Shown here: piece by piece, positions 1 through 6,400 of the stretch
How the letters are laid out: every line of letters begins with the position of its first letter
How positions within the stretch are numbered: the stretch's first letter is position 1
DNA from: Bacteroidota bacterium
Lineage (GTDB): Bacteria; Bacteroidota; Bacteroidia; Chitinophagales; Chitinophagaceae
Assembly: GCA_023436425.1 (NCBI GenBank)
Contig: JAEZJD010000100.1
Span: forward strand, 1-6,998
Direction: 5' to 3'
Length of the DNA: 6,998 nt
Notes under the pieces: generated by a model
What the model was told of the DNA's origin: nothing
Databases searched by the model: none
Seen by the model: the letters and a program-made list of their open reading frames with translations, nothing else
Position numbers and translations under genes: made by a program

Positions 1-825
1 GCATTCACCCGTGCGAAAGATTACAAAAAAGCATGGGCTGATTACAACAACGCGAAAGACAGAAAAGGTCTCACACCTCCCCGTCGTGATCTCGAGTTAG
101 ATGCTCTTGTTGAAATTCTGGACAATAAAAGATTTATCACGTGCCACTCTTATGTGCAAAGTGAAATTCTCGGTGCTATGGACGTAGCTAACCGCATGGG
201 CTATCATTACAATACTTTTACGCATATACTAGAAGGTTATAAGGTTGCAAAAGAAATGAAGGAACATGGTGCAAACGCTTCTACATTCAGTGATTGGTGG
301 GCTTATAAAATGGAAGTGCAGGACGCAATTCCCTATAATGCCGCCATCATGCACAAAGTAGGTTTGAACGTTGCGATCAATTCAGACGATGCTGAAATGG
401 CTCGCCGCCTGAACCAGGAAGCAGGGAAAATTGTAAAATACGGTGGCGTTTCGGAAGAAGAAGCTCTTAAGATGGTGACGATAAATCCTGCAAAAATGCT
501 CCACGTAGAAGATAAAGTCGGAAGTCTGAAAGTTGGTAAAGATGGTGACGTTGTTGTGTGGACAGATAACCCGCTTAGCATTTATGCAAAATCTTTGTAC
601 ACCATTGTTGATGGTACTGTGTACTTCGACCGGGCTAAAGATGAGCAGATGCAGAAGCTTGTTGATGTTGAAAGAAACCGGATTGTAAGGAAAATGATTG
701 GCGAAAAAAGAATGGGCAATCCAGTTACGCCGGCAGTACCAAGCTTTCAACATATCCTCACTTGTGGTGAGCATCATTCTGACGGAATCTCGATTTATGA
801 TGATGGAGAGGAGGGAAATAAATAG
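1..825 (+). CDS. Amidohydrolase family protein, C-terminal part (5' end outside window)
   Basis: The reading frame is open from base 1 to the TAG at 823-825 and gives 274 residues. No start is chosen because the N-terminal half, which should carry the first HxH metal motif, lies upstream. Visible residues fit the C-terminal half of a metal-dependent amidohydrolase TIM barrel of the imidazolonepropionase-like type. They are a beta-5 histidine in TCHSY (His49 of the fragment), a beta-6 histidine in FTHILEGYK (His75), and the beta-8 catalytic aspartate in NSDD (Asp129). The usual closing strand of the small beta domain, VGSLKVGKDGDVVVW, follows at about 173-187. The family hydrolyses cyclic amides, peptides or related C-N bonds; the substrate cannot be told. 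The last ~25 residues are rich in His, Asp and Glu. The protein is probably exported, like its neighbour, but its signal peptide is not in view. A repeat array begins on the last base of the stop codon. Family is confident, substrate unknown. Confidence 0.9.
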   Translation, partial: AFTRAKDYKKAWADYNNAKDRKGLTPPRRDLELDALVEILDNKRFITCHSYVQSEILGAMDVANRMGYHYNTFTHILEGYKVAKEMKEHGANASTFSDWWAYKMEVQDAIPYNAAIMHKVGLNVAINSDDAEMARRLNQEAGKIVKYGGVSEEEALKMVTINPAKMLHVEDKVGSLKVGKDGDVVVWTDNPLSIYAKSLYTIVDGTVYFDRAKDEQMQKLVDVERNRIVRKMIGEKRMGNPVTPAVPSFQHILTCGEHHSDGISIYDDGEEGNK

Positions 826-882
826 TTCACGAGTTCGCAAGTTCAAAGTTCACGAGTTCGCAAGTTCAAATGTTCACGAGTT
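825..882 (+). repeat. GTTC octamer array, left flank of the S23 gene
   Basis: GTTC occurs at 825, 833, 841, 848, 856, 864 and 872, which is a period of 8 bp with one 7-bp step. The units are variants of GTTCACGA, GTTCGCAA and GTTCAAA. Taken as a larger unit, 825-847 and 848-870 are identical 23-bp copies, and an 11-bp partial third copy follows at 872-882. The first G is also the last base of the upstream TAG stop codon. The same octamers recur in inverted orientation at 1309-1340. Confidence 0.9.
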
Positions 883-892
883 AAATTACACA

Positions 893-1396
893 ATGGCAAC
901 GTTTAAAAGGTTTGAAGAAATTCATGCGTGGCAAAAAGCCAGAATTCTGAATGATAAAATTGGGCAACTGATTGACGGCGGAAGATTTCAACACAACTAT
1001 CGGCTTGTGGCTCAAATTGAAAGTTCAGCGGGTTCTATAATGGATAACATAGCAGAAGGATTTGAAAGAAGCGGCAATCGAGAATTTCTCCAATTCCTTT
1101 ATATAGCCAAAGGTTCATGCGGCGAGTTTCGCTCACAACTCTATCGTGCAGTTGACAGAAATTACATTTCTCAAGATGAATTCAGTGACCTTTACGATGG
1201 CGCGAAAGAAGTAATTGTTATGCTTCAGAAGCTTATTGATTACTTGCAATCTTCAGAATACAAAGGAGTGAAATATAAAAACAGAATGCCGGCTGAGCCC
1301 GTAAACTGGCAAACTCTTGTGAACTCGCAAACTCGTGAACCCGAGCACAGTAAATTTGAAAACAATAACAACAGTCAATTACATGGAAACAAATAA
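893..1396 (+). CDS. Four-helix-bundle protein, S23/IVP family (23S rRNA intervening-sequence protein-like)
   Basis: A 167-residue protein. The ATG at 893 is chosen because the family starts just before the FxxxxAWQKAR-type motif (here FEEIHAWQKAR, residues 7-17); the open frame further upstream only reads through the neighbouring gene and the repeats. Family hallmarks are QIESSAGSIMDNIAEGFER (41-59) and FLYIAKGSCGEFRSQL (68-83), followed by an amphipathic last helix ending near 122. The family is named for ORFs in 23S rRNA intervening sequences and resembles the Avd accessory protein of diversity-generating retroelements. Members form helical oligomers and may bind nucleic acid, but the role here is unknown. 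The usual length is about 115-125 residues. Residues from about 124 to 167 are an extra low-complexity tail, part of it translated from the right-hand octamer array. No Shine-Dalgarno is visible. The stop lies against the start of the next gene, suggesting shared transcription. Confidence 0.88.
   Translation: MATFKRFEEIHAWQKARILNDKIGQLIDGGRFQHNYRLVAQIESSAGSIMDNIAEGFERSGNREFLQFLYIAKGSCGEFRSQLYRAVDRNYISQDEFSDLYDGAKEVIVMLQKLIDYLQSSEYKGVKYKNRMPAEPVNWQTLVNSQTREPEHSKFENNNNSQLHGNK
1309..1340 (-). repeat. Inverted octamer array, right flank of the S23 gene
   Basis: Read on the minus strand from 1340 the units are GTTCACGA, GTTTGCGA, GTTCACAA and GAGTTTGC, the same octamer family as at 825-882 but inverted. 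The array lies inside the S23 coding frame and encodes part of its C-terminal tail, around residues 140-149. Confidence 0.85.
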
Positions 1397-1397
1397 A

Positions 1398-2720
1398 ATG
1401 AAAAGGGTACTTTTCAGCATACTCTCATTTAGTTTTCTTGCAGCTCATGCACAGGAAACAATTTTGCCAGCACCAAAGCAGTCGCAGGCAATTGCCATTA
1501 CCAATGCCATTGTGCATGTGGGCAACGGGCAAGTTCTGAATAACGCGACCATCGTGATGGACAACGGAAAAATCACTGCTGTTGGCAGCAACGTTGCTGT
1601 TCCATCAGGTGCGCAGGTGATCAATGCTAACGGGAAACAAGTTTATCCCGGAATAATTCTCGCATCGAGCACTTTGGGTTTGGTGGAAATCGGCAGCGTA
1701 CGTGCAAGCAATGATGTTCGTGAAATAGGTGAAATGAACCCGGATGTTCGCTCGATCGTTGCTTACAATGCAGATTCCAAAGTCATTGGAACGCTGCGTT
1801 CAAACGGAGTTCTGTTAGCTAACGTGGTACCGCAGGGCAGCCTGCTTACCGGGCTTTCATCTGTCGTGCAGTTAGATGCCTGGAACAATCACGATGCGGC
1901 ATACAAAACGGACGCCGGCGTGCACCTGGTGATGCCTTCTTTGATGCCGAGAAACAGAGGATTTGGATTCGGCGGCGGCAGAGGATTTGGTCCAAATGCA
2001 GGAGAACAAACAGATCCTGTGAAAGAAGGCCTGGACAAAATAGACCAGGTGAAATCTTTTTTTCGCGAAGCAAAAGCATACTTCGCACTTCCTTCTCACG
2101 ATGAAACAAATCTAAAATTTCAAGCAGTAAAGGGCTTGTTTGACAAAAGTCAGAAGTTGTATGTGACTGCCAACACGGTGAAACAAATGCTGGTAGCGCT
2201 TGATCTTGCAAAAGAGCTGGGATTTGATATGGTAATTGTCGGTGGCGATGACAGCTGGCAAATTGCCGACCTGCTGAAACAAAACAATGTTTCCGTTATA
2301 TTAAGTCAGCCACACAGCCTGCCGCAAACGGAGGACGATCCTGTTGACCTGCCGTACAAAACCGCTGCGTTGCTGCAAAAGGCAGGTGTTAACTTTGTCA
2401 TCAACGACGACGATCCACAAACCCGTGGACGCAACGTAATGTTCAATGCAGGAACCGCTGCAACCTATGGCTTAACCAAAGAGCAGGCATTGCAGGCAAT
2501 TACATTGAACGCTGCCAAAGTTCTTGGTGTTGACAAACAAACGGGTAGCATTGAAGTAGGGAAAGATGCCAACATCATCATCAGCGATGGCGATATTCTT
2601 GATATGCGGACAAACAATGTAACGCATGCATTTATTCAGGGGAGAAACATCAACCTTGACGACAAGCAAAAGCAACTTGACCGCAAATACGAAAAGCGCT
2701 ACGGACTCAAACCAATGTAA
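1398..2720 (+). CDS. Exported amidohydrolase-fold protein lacking metal-ligand histidines
   Basis: A 440-residue protein from the ATG at 1398. This start gives a clean signal peptide: MKR, a hydrophobic stretch at 4-16, and likely cleavage after AHA (16-18). The ATG at 1383 would add five residues and overlap the S23 gene by 14 bp. Amidohydrolase features include an N-terminal beta domain (ITNAIVHVGNG, 34-44; MDNGKITAVG, 54-63), a PG turn at 84-85, and a closing segment TGSIEVGKDANIII (382-395). The metal centre is degraded. PGIILASSTLG (84-94) stands where PGxIDxHxH is expected. Aligning with the upstream enzyme, its beta-5 His faces Ala (VTANT, 256-260) and its beta-6 His faces Gly (VGGDD, 281-285). 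Only the beta-8 Asp region is kept (NDDDP, 336-340). A Gly/Arg/Phe-rich loop lies at 185-199. It may be a non-catalytic partner or scaffold for the upstream enzyme, which is inferred. Confidence 0.88.
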   Translation: MKRVLFSILSFSFLAAHAQETILPAPKQSQAIAITNAIVHVGNGQVLNNATIVMDNGKITAVGSNVAVPSGAQVINANGKQVYPGIILASSTLGLVEIGSVRASNDVREIGEMNPDVRSIVAYNADSKVIGTLRSNGVLLANVVPQGSLLTGLSSVVQLDAWNNHDAAYKTDAGVHLVMPSLMPRNRGFGFGGGRGFGPNAGEQTDPVKEGLDKIDQVKSFFREAKAYFALPSHDETNLKFQAVKGLFDKSQKLYVTANTVKQMLVALDLAKELGFDMVIVGGDDSWQIADLLKQNNVSVILSQPHSLPQTEDDPVDLPYKTAALLQKAGVNFVINDDDPQTRGRNVMFNAGTAATYGLTKEQALQAITLNAAKVLGVDKQTGSIEVGKDANIIISDGDILDMRTNNVTHAFIQGRNINLDDKQKQLDRKYEKRYGLKPM

Positions 2721-2733
2721 TGTTTTTCAACTT

Positions 2734-2771
2734 GCCAAAAAGGAACCCCGCATGAGCGGGGTTTTTTTGGC
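2734..2771. terminator. Bidirectional intrinsic terminator between convergent genes
   Basis: An 8-bp stem AACCCCGC/GCGGGGTT (2744-2751 with 2756-2763) has an ATGA loop and a run of seven T on the plus strand (2762-2768). An outer stem GCCAAAAA/TTTTTGGC (2734-2741 with 2764-2771) extends it, leaving GG unpaired at 2742-2743. On the minus strand the stem is followed by CCTTTTT, so it can also end the leftward STAS-SMR transcript. It sits 13 bp from each flanking stop codon. Confidence 0.85.
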
Positions 2772-2784
2772 TAATGACATATCG

Positions 2785-3111
2785 TTAATGGGACACTGCT
2801 TTCAGTCCGATAATTGATCCGATTAAAGTGGTGAGAAAAAACAGCCGCAGAAAAGTGGCAGGCTCTTTAAAGACAATAATTCCAACCAACGCTGTTCCGA
2901 CAGCGCCGATACCTGTCCACACGGCGTATGCAGTGCCAATGGGCAGCGTTTGCGTGGCTTTCATTAAAAGAGCCATACTAATACTGAGCGCCACAAAAAA
3001 AGCAGCATACCATAAATACATCTGGGTGCCTAATGTTCCTTTTGCCTTTCCCAAACAAAAAGCAAAGGCTACTTCGAACAAACCTGCTATAATAAGGATA
3101 ACCCAATTCAT
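2785..3111 (-). CDS. SMR family exporter, SugE/Gdx (guanidinium exporter) type
   Basis: A 108-residue inner-membrane protein with four predicted hydrophobic helices, the normal size for the small multidrug resistance family. The start is the ATG at 3111, which gives the typical MNWVILIIAGLFEV opening; the six codons upstream begin with TTG and are not typical of the family. Glu13, the proton- and substrate-coupling residue, is present. TLPIGTAYAVWTGIGAVG (55-72) is the Gdx/SugE signature rather than that of the drug-exporting EmrE type, and the protein ends IIGLKAVSH as Gdx proteins do. Known Gdx members exchange guanidinium for protons as antiparallel dimers. Two departures are noted: Phe16 where characterised Gdx proteins carry Trp, and a three-residue insertion before the loop-3 signature relative to Gdx-Clo as recalled. 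It lies 58 bp after the STAS gene on the same strand. I see no guanidine riboswitch upstream. Confidence 0.9.
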   Translation of the reverse strand: MNWVILIIAGLFEVAFAFCLGKAKGTLGTQMYLWYAAFFVALSISMALLMKATQTLPIGTAYAVWTGIGAVGTALVGIIVFKEPATFLRLFFLTTLIGSIIGLKAVSH

Positions 3112-3169
3112 TGTTTTCTGTTGCGGCAATTAAATAGATCTGGGCACGATGTGCGAGCGATGCCTTCAA

Positions 3170-3568
3170 TCATTCATTTTCTCCATCAACATCTTTTTCT
3201 TCATCCAGCAACTCTCGTTCTATTTCTTCCATTTGCACGATGTCTGCAGCTTCGCTTTCGGTAGGCGTAACGTTGATCAATTCCAATAGGTCTTTGCTGT
3301 CCAAAAAATCTTCCACATCGGAATTGAGTTCGCACATTACCATCGAGGCATTATTTTCATAAAACTTCTGCTGCGTTCGCACCAGGCTTTCTGCAGCTTC
3401 TTCGTTAATAGATTTAACACCGCTTAAATTAAGCACCACATTGTTTGGGGTACCTTTAAGCAGTTCTAAGAGTTGGCGGTTCAAATCTGCTGCCATATTA
3501 GCAGACAACTGTGGAGTTTCCACCCTCATGACAGTAAACTTCTCTTTGGTATCAGTTTTGACTTCCAT
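3170..3568 (-). CDS. STAS-domain protein (anti-anti-sigma-like) with degenerate phosphorylation site
   Basis: A 132-residue cytoplasmic protein. The first ATG in frame (3568) gives MEVKTDTKEKF. The core resembles a STAS domain: an N-terminal strand pair (about 9-18), an amphipathic helix (24-38), strand and switch region NVVLNLSGVKSINEEAAESL (43-62), and a further alpha/beta unit to about 112. In SpoIIAA-type antagonists the switch reads roughly DxSxxxxxDSSGL, with the Ser phosphorylated by an anti-sigma kinase. Here that position reads INEEAAESL (54-62), with no Ser/Thr at the expected site and acidic residues in its place. It may therefore be a constitutive or non-switching member. The tail from about 114 is strongly acidic. 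No anti-sigma kinase is nearby. It is probably the first gene of a two-gene leftward operon with the SMR exporter. The partner is unknown. Confidence 0.75.
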   Translation of the reverse strand: MEVKTDTKEKFTVMRVETPQLSANMAADLNRQLLELLKGTPNNVVLNLSGVKSINEEAAESLVRTQQKFYENNASMVMCELNSDVEDFLDSKDLLELINVTPTESEAADIVQMEEIERELLDEEKDVDGENE

Positions 3569-3647
3569 AGTGTTCAGGCACAAAGATTAATCTCTTAACC
3601 TGCTCAAAAATATTTTTTATTATTGTACTAAACCAGAAGGGATTTAA
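3569..3647. promoter_or_regulatory. Divergent intergenic region between STAS gene and clpC
   Basis: The 79-bp A/T-rich gap must drive both genes if each starts its own transcript. For clpC, AGAAGG at 3635-3640 is a good Shine-Dalgarno seven bases before ATG 3648, unusual in this window, and TATTATTG (3618-3625) matches the Bacteroidota -7 element TAnnTTTG at seven of eight positions without a clear TTTG at -33. Leftward, AATCTTTG (3588-3581) is also seven of eight, with a TTTG (3608-3605) 16 bp upstream, shorter than the usual spacing. No CtsR- or HrcA-type inverted repeat was seen. The promoter calls are tentative. Confidence 0.35.
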
Positions 3648-6170
3648 ATGGATAATAATTTTTCCTCACAAGTAAAAGAGATCATTTCGTTCAGCAGGGA
3701 GGAGGCGTTGCGACTCGGGAACGATTTTATCGGAACGGAGCATCTTCTGCTCGGACTGATTCGTGAGGGTGATAATACAGCTATTCGAATTTTGAAGAGC
3801 TTTAATGTTGACCTCTATGAATTGCGCAAGGAAGTGGAGTTGGCGGTGAAAGACAAAACAGGTAAAAACATTGCTAACATAAACAGCCTGCCGCTTACGA
3901 AACAGGCTGAAAAAGTAATCCGTGTTACCGTATTGGAAGCCAAGGCATTGAAAAGTCCGACCGTGGAAACGGAGCATCTCATGCTTTCGATTCTTAAGAA
4001 CAAAGAAAATATAGCAACGCAAATCTTAAATCAATTTGACGTGGATTACGACATTTTCAGGCAGGAACTCGGCATGGTAAAATCAAACGATGTACGTGCG
4101 GAATACCAGGATGAAGGGGATGATGAATTTGAAGATGAAAAGAAGTATTCCGGCTCCAAATCGAGACAGGCGGGTGCAACGAAAAGTAAAACGCCAGTGC
4201 TCGACAACTTTGGTCGCGACATCACGAAGCTTGCGGAAACAGGCGCTTTAGACCCAATCATTGGTCGTGAAAAAGAAATTGAAAGGGTGTCACAAATTCT
4301 TTCGCGTAGAAAGAAAAACAATCCCATTTTAATTGGCGAACCAGGCGTTGGTAAAACGGCTATTGTAGAGGGTTTGGCGCTGAGAATTGTTCAGCGAAAG
4401 GTGTCGAGAGTTTTGTTCGACAAGAGAGTTATTTCACTTGATCTCGCAGCGCTCGTTGCCGGTACTAAGTACCGTGGACAGTTCGAAGAAAGGATGAAAG
4501 CGATCATGAATGAGCTAGAAAAGAATCGGGATGTCATTCTATTCATCGATGAAATACACACCATTGTTGGTGCCGGTGGCGCCAGCGGTTCGCTTGATGC
4601 TTCAAACATTTTCAAACCGGCTTTGGCTCGCGGAGAACTCCAATGCATTGGTGCATCCACGCTTGATGAATACAGAATGTACATTGAAAAAGATGGTGCA
4701 CTTGACCGTCGTTTTCAAAAAGTGATTGTGGATCCGCCAAGTGTTGAAGACACGATTCAGATACTTGAAAATATTAAGAGCAAGTACGAAGATTATCACA
4801 ATGTGATTTATGATGATGAGTCCATTCTTGCGTGTGTGAAGTTGAGTGATCGGTATGTCACAGATCGTTTGTTGCCCGACAAGGCCATCGACGTAATGGA
4901 TGAAGTAGGGGCGAGGGTGCATTTGAAAAACATTAATGTGCCGCAAAATATACTTGACCTGGAAAAGAAAATAGAAGACGTTAAAGTTGAAAAGAACAGG
5001 GTAGTTAAAAGTCAGAAGTTTGAAGAAGCGGCGGCGCTTCGAGATACGGAAAAGAGATTGGGTGAAGAGCTTGAAAAGGCAAAAGGACAATGGGAAGAAG
5101 AAAGCAAGCATAAGCGATTTCCGATTGGAGAAGAAGAAATTGCTGAAGTCATCAGCATGATGACAGGCATTCCGGTAAAGAGAATGGTGCAGGCGGAGAC
5201 AGAAAAGCTGCGGAAGATGTCAGAGGATATGACGCAGATGGTTGTTGGTCAGAATGAAGCGATTCAGAAGGTGGTCAAAGCCATTCAGAGAAACCGCGTT
5301 GGATTGAAAGACCCTAAAAAGCCAATCGGTACATTCATTTTCCTTGGTCCAACAGGCGTTGGTAAAACAGAGTTGGCAAGAGCATTAGCAAGGTATATGT
5401 TCGACAGCGAGGACTCGCTGATACGGATTGACATGAGTGAATACATGGAAAAGTTCACGGTGTCAAGATTGATAGGTGCGCCTCCGGGATATGTAGGTTA
5501 TGAAGAGGGTGGACAGCTAACGGAGAAGGTTAGACGTAAACCGTACAGTGTGATCTTGTTGGACGAAATTGAAAAAGCGCATCCTGACATTTACAACATA
5601 CTGTTGCAGGTGTTGGATGATGGTCAGCTTACAGACGGATTGGGTCGCAAAGTGGACTTCAAGAATACGCTGATTATCATGACGTCAAACATTGGCGTGC
5701 GTCAGTTGAAAGACTTTGGTGAAGGCGTGGGTTTTGCCACTGCAGCACGGGTGCAAAATCAGGATGAAGCCAACAAAGCGGTGATTGAAAAAGCGCTGAA
5801 GCGTACCTTTTCTCCCGAGTTTTTGAACCGTATTGATGATGTGGTAATCTTCAACTCACTTACGAAAGAAAACATCTTTGAGATCATTGATATCTTAATG
5901 AAAGGAGTGATGAAGCGTCTTGCGAATCTTGGCTTCAGCCTGGAGCTTACTCCGGAAGCAAAAGATTTCATTGCCGACAAAGGATACGATCAGCAGTTTG
6001 GTGCGAGACCGCTGCACAGGGCTATTCAAAAATATCTGGAAGATCCTCTTGCAGAAGAAATATTGAATATGAACGTGAAGCCAGGAGATGTGCTGATTGC
6101 TGATCTCGACAAAGACAACGGCAGATTGTTCTTCACGCTAAAAGAAGTGGCGGAAGAATCTAAGGCATAG
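3648..6170 (+). CDS. clpC: ClpC-type AAA+ unfoldase, ATP-binding subunit of Clp protease
   Basis: An 840-residue cytoplasmic Hsp100 protein, about full length for ClpC, that unfolds substrates and passes them to ClpP. Domains in order: double Clp-N repeat (about 1-145, with TEHLLLGLI at 30-38 and TEHLMLSIL at 108-116); a charged linker (151-180); D1 AAA+ with Walker A GEPGVGKT (230-237), Walker B ILFIDE (297-302) and arginine-finger region LDRRF (352-356); an M domain with a UVR-like motif KFEEAAALRDTEKRL (457-471); D2 AAA+ with Walker A GPTGVGKT (567-574), Walker B VILLDE (635-640), FSPEFLNRID (721-730) and GARPL (785-789). The VGF at 694-696 matches the ClpP-docking loop. The short M domain separates it from ClpB. 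It starts at ATG 3648 after a clear AGAAGG. Unlike Firmicutes clpC it has no ctsR, mcsA or mcsB beside it. It appears monocistronic. The TAG stop is followed immediately by a decamer repeat. Confidence 0.97.
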   Translation: MDNNFSSQVKEIISFSREEALRLGNDFIGTEHLLLGLIREGDNTAIRILKSFNVDLYELRKEVELAVKDKTGKNIANINSLPLTKQAEKVIRVTVLEAKALKSPTVETEHLMLSILKNKENIATQILNQFDVDYDIFRQELGMVKSNDVRAEYQDEGDDEFEDEKKYSGSKSRQAGATKSKTPVLDNFGRDITKLAETGALDPIIGREKEIERVSQILSRRKKNNPILIGEPGVGKTAIVEGLALRIVQRKVSRVLFDKRVISLDLAALVAGTKYRGQFEERMKAIMNELEKNRDVILFIDEIHTIVGAGGASGSLDASNIFKPALARGELQCIGASTLDEYRMYIEKDGALDRRFQKVIVDPPSVEDTIQILENIKSKYEDYHNVIYDDESILACVKLSDRYVTDRLLPDKAIDVMDEVGARVHLKNINVPQNILDLEKKIEDVKVEKNRVVKSQKFEEAAALRDTEKRLGEELEKAKGQWEEESKHKRFPIGEEEIAEVISMMTGIPVKRMVQAETEKLRKMSEDMTQMVVGQNEAIQKVVKAIQRNRVGLKDPKKPIGTFIFLGPTGVGKTELARALARYMFDSEDSLIRIDMSEYMEKFTVSRLIGAPPGYVGYEEGGQLTEKVRRKPYSVILLDEIEKAHPDIYNILLQVLDDGQLTDGLGRKVDFKNTLIIMTSNIGVRQLKDFGEGVGFATAARVQNQDEANKAVIEKALKRTFSPEFLNRIDDVVIFNSLTKENIFEIIDILMKGVMKRLANLGFSLELTPEAKDFIADKGYDQQFGARPLHRAIQKYLEDPLAEEILNMNVKPGDVLIADLDKDNGRLFFTLKEVAEESKA

Positions 6171-6213
6171 TCCTTCGTCATCCTTCGTCATCCTTCGTCA
6201 GGCTCAGGATGAC
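6171..6213 (-). repeat. Three TCCTTCGTCA decamers leading into a 27-bp palindrome
   Basis: Perfect decamers lie at 6171-6180, 6181-6190 and 6191-6200, beginning on the base after the clpC stop. The third runs into a palindrome at 6187-6213 with arms GTCATCCT and AGGATGAC around an 11-base loop. Read on the minus strand the loop is GAGCCTGACGA, one base different from the loop in the arrays at 6401-6500. It could fold in the clpC mRNA 3' end before the terminator. Confidence 0.9.
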
Positions 6214-6242
6214 AACAATTATTATATCTAGCTAAGCGGAAT

Positions 6243-6277
6243 AAGATCCCGTTTGCCAGGGCAAACGGGATCTTTTG
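6243..6277 (+). terminator. Intrinsic terminator of clpC
   Basis: A perfect inverted repeat pairs AAGATCCCGTTTGCC (6243-6257) with its complement at 6260-6274, leaving a tight loop around 6258-6259, and is followed by a short T run (6273-6276). The stem is long enough to work in either direction, so it may also stop leftward transcription coming from the GIY-YIG gene. Confidence 0.85.
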
Positions 6278-6400
6278 TTAGGGGAGCCAAAGCTGATAAA
6301 CAATAACGAAGGAGTGGCGAACTAAGATGCACGTCACTGTAGCTCTGACTCCGTGCTAATGGTCGCCGGGAATGCGGACGAATCGTGATGGAGTTTTATT
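6278..6400. other. Non-coding gap with no recognised feature
   Basis: About 120 bases between the clpC terminator and the palindrome array. There is no convincing reading frame, promoter or RNA gene. A weak 5-bp inverted repeat (GCACG 6329-6333 with CGTGC 6352-6356) is all that stands out. The rest of the 304-base stretch between clpC and the GIY-YIG gene is repeats and terminator. Confidence 0.6.

Larger units (their letters stand above)
825..1340 (+). mobile_element. Putative S23 cassette bounded by inverted octamer arrays
   Basis: The four-helix-bundle gene lies between octamer arrays of opposite orientation (825-882 forward, 1309-1340 reverse) and separates two amidohydrolase genes that are otherwise a natural operon pair. 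No transposase or target-site duplication is visible. The mobile reading rests on the inverted flanks, the abrupt junction at the upstream stop codon, and the way the small gene runs through the right flank into host sequence. The ends are drawn at the outermost recognisable octamers. An alternative is a long-resident non-mobile gene with locally expanded repeats. Confidence 0.45.

Noticed and set aside
698..892. N-terminal extension of the S23 protein
   Set aside because: The open frame overlaps the end of the amidohydrolase and the octamers; the family start motif begins just after ATG 893.
893..1340. Intervening sequence inside a 23S rRNA gene
   Set aside because: The flanks are protein-coding amidohydrolase genes, not rRNA.
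893..1396. Avd gene of a diversity-generating retroelement
   Set aside because: No reverse transcriptase, template repeat or variable repeat is visible in the window; the resemblance is only at the level of the four-helix bundle.
2626..2817. Small plus-strand reading frame over the end of the second amidohydrolase
   Set aside because: It shadows the real gene and runs through the terminator hairpin.
3112..3169. Guanidine riboswitch upstream of the SMR gene
   Set aside because: The 58-base gap shows no paired ACGR-type hairpins or other ykkC-like structure that I can recognise.
4602..5111. Long antisense reading frame within clpC
   Set aside because: A shadow of a strongly conserved AAA+ gene, with no recognisable domain or start context.
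6329..6356. Possible decayed palindrome copy or hairpin
   Set aside because: Only a 5-bp stem and weak similarity to the loop; it cannot be told from chance.
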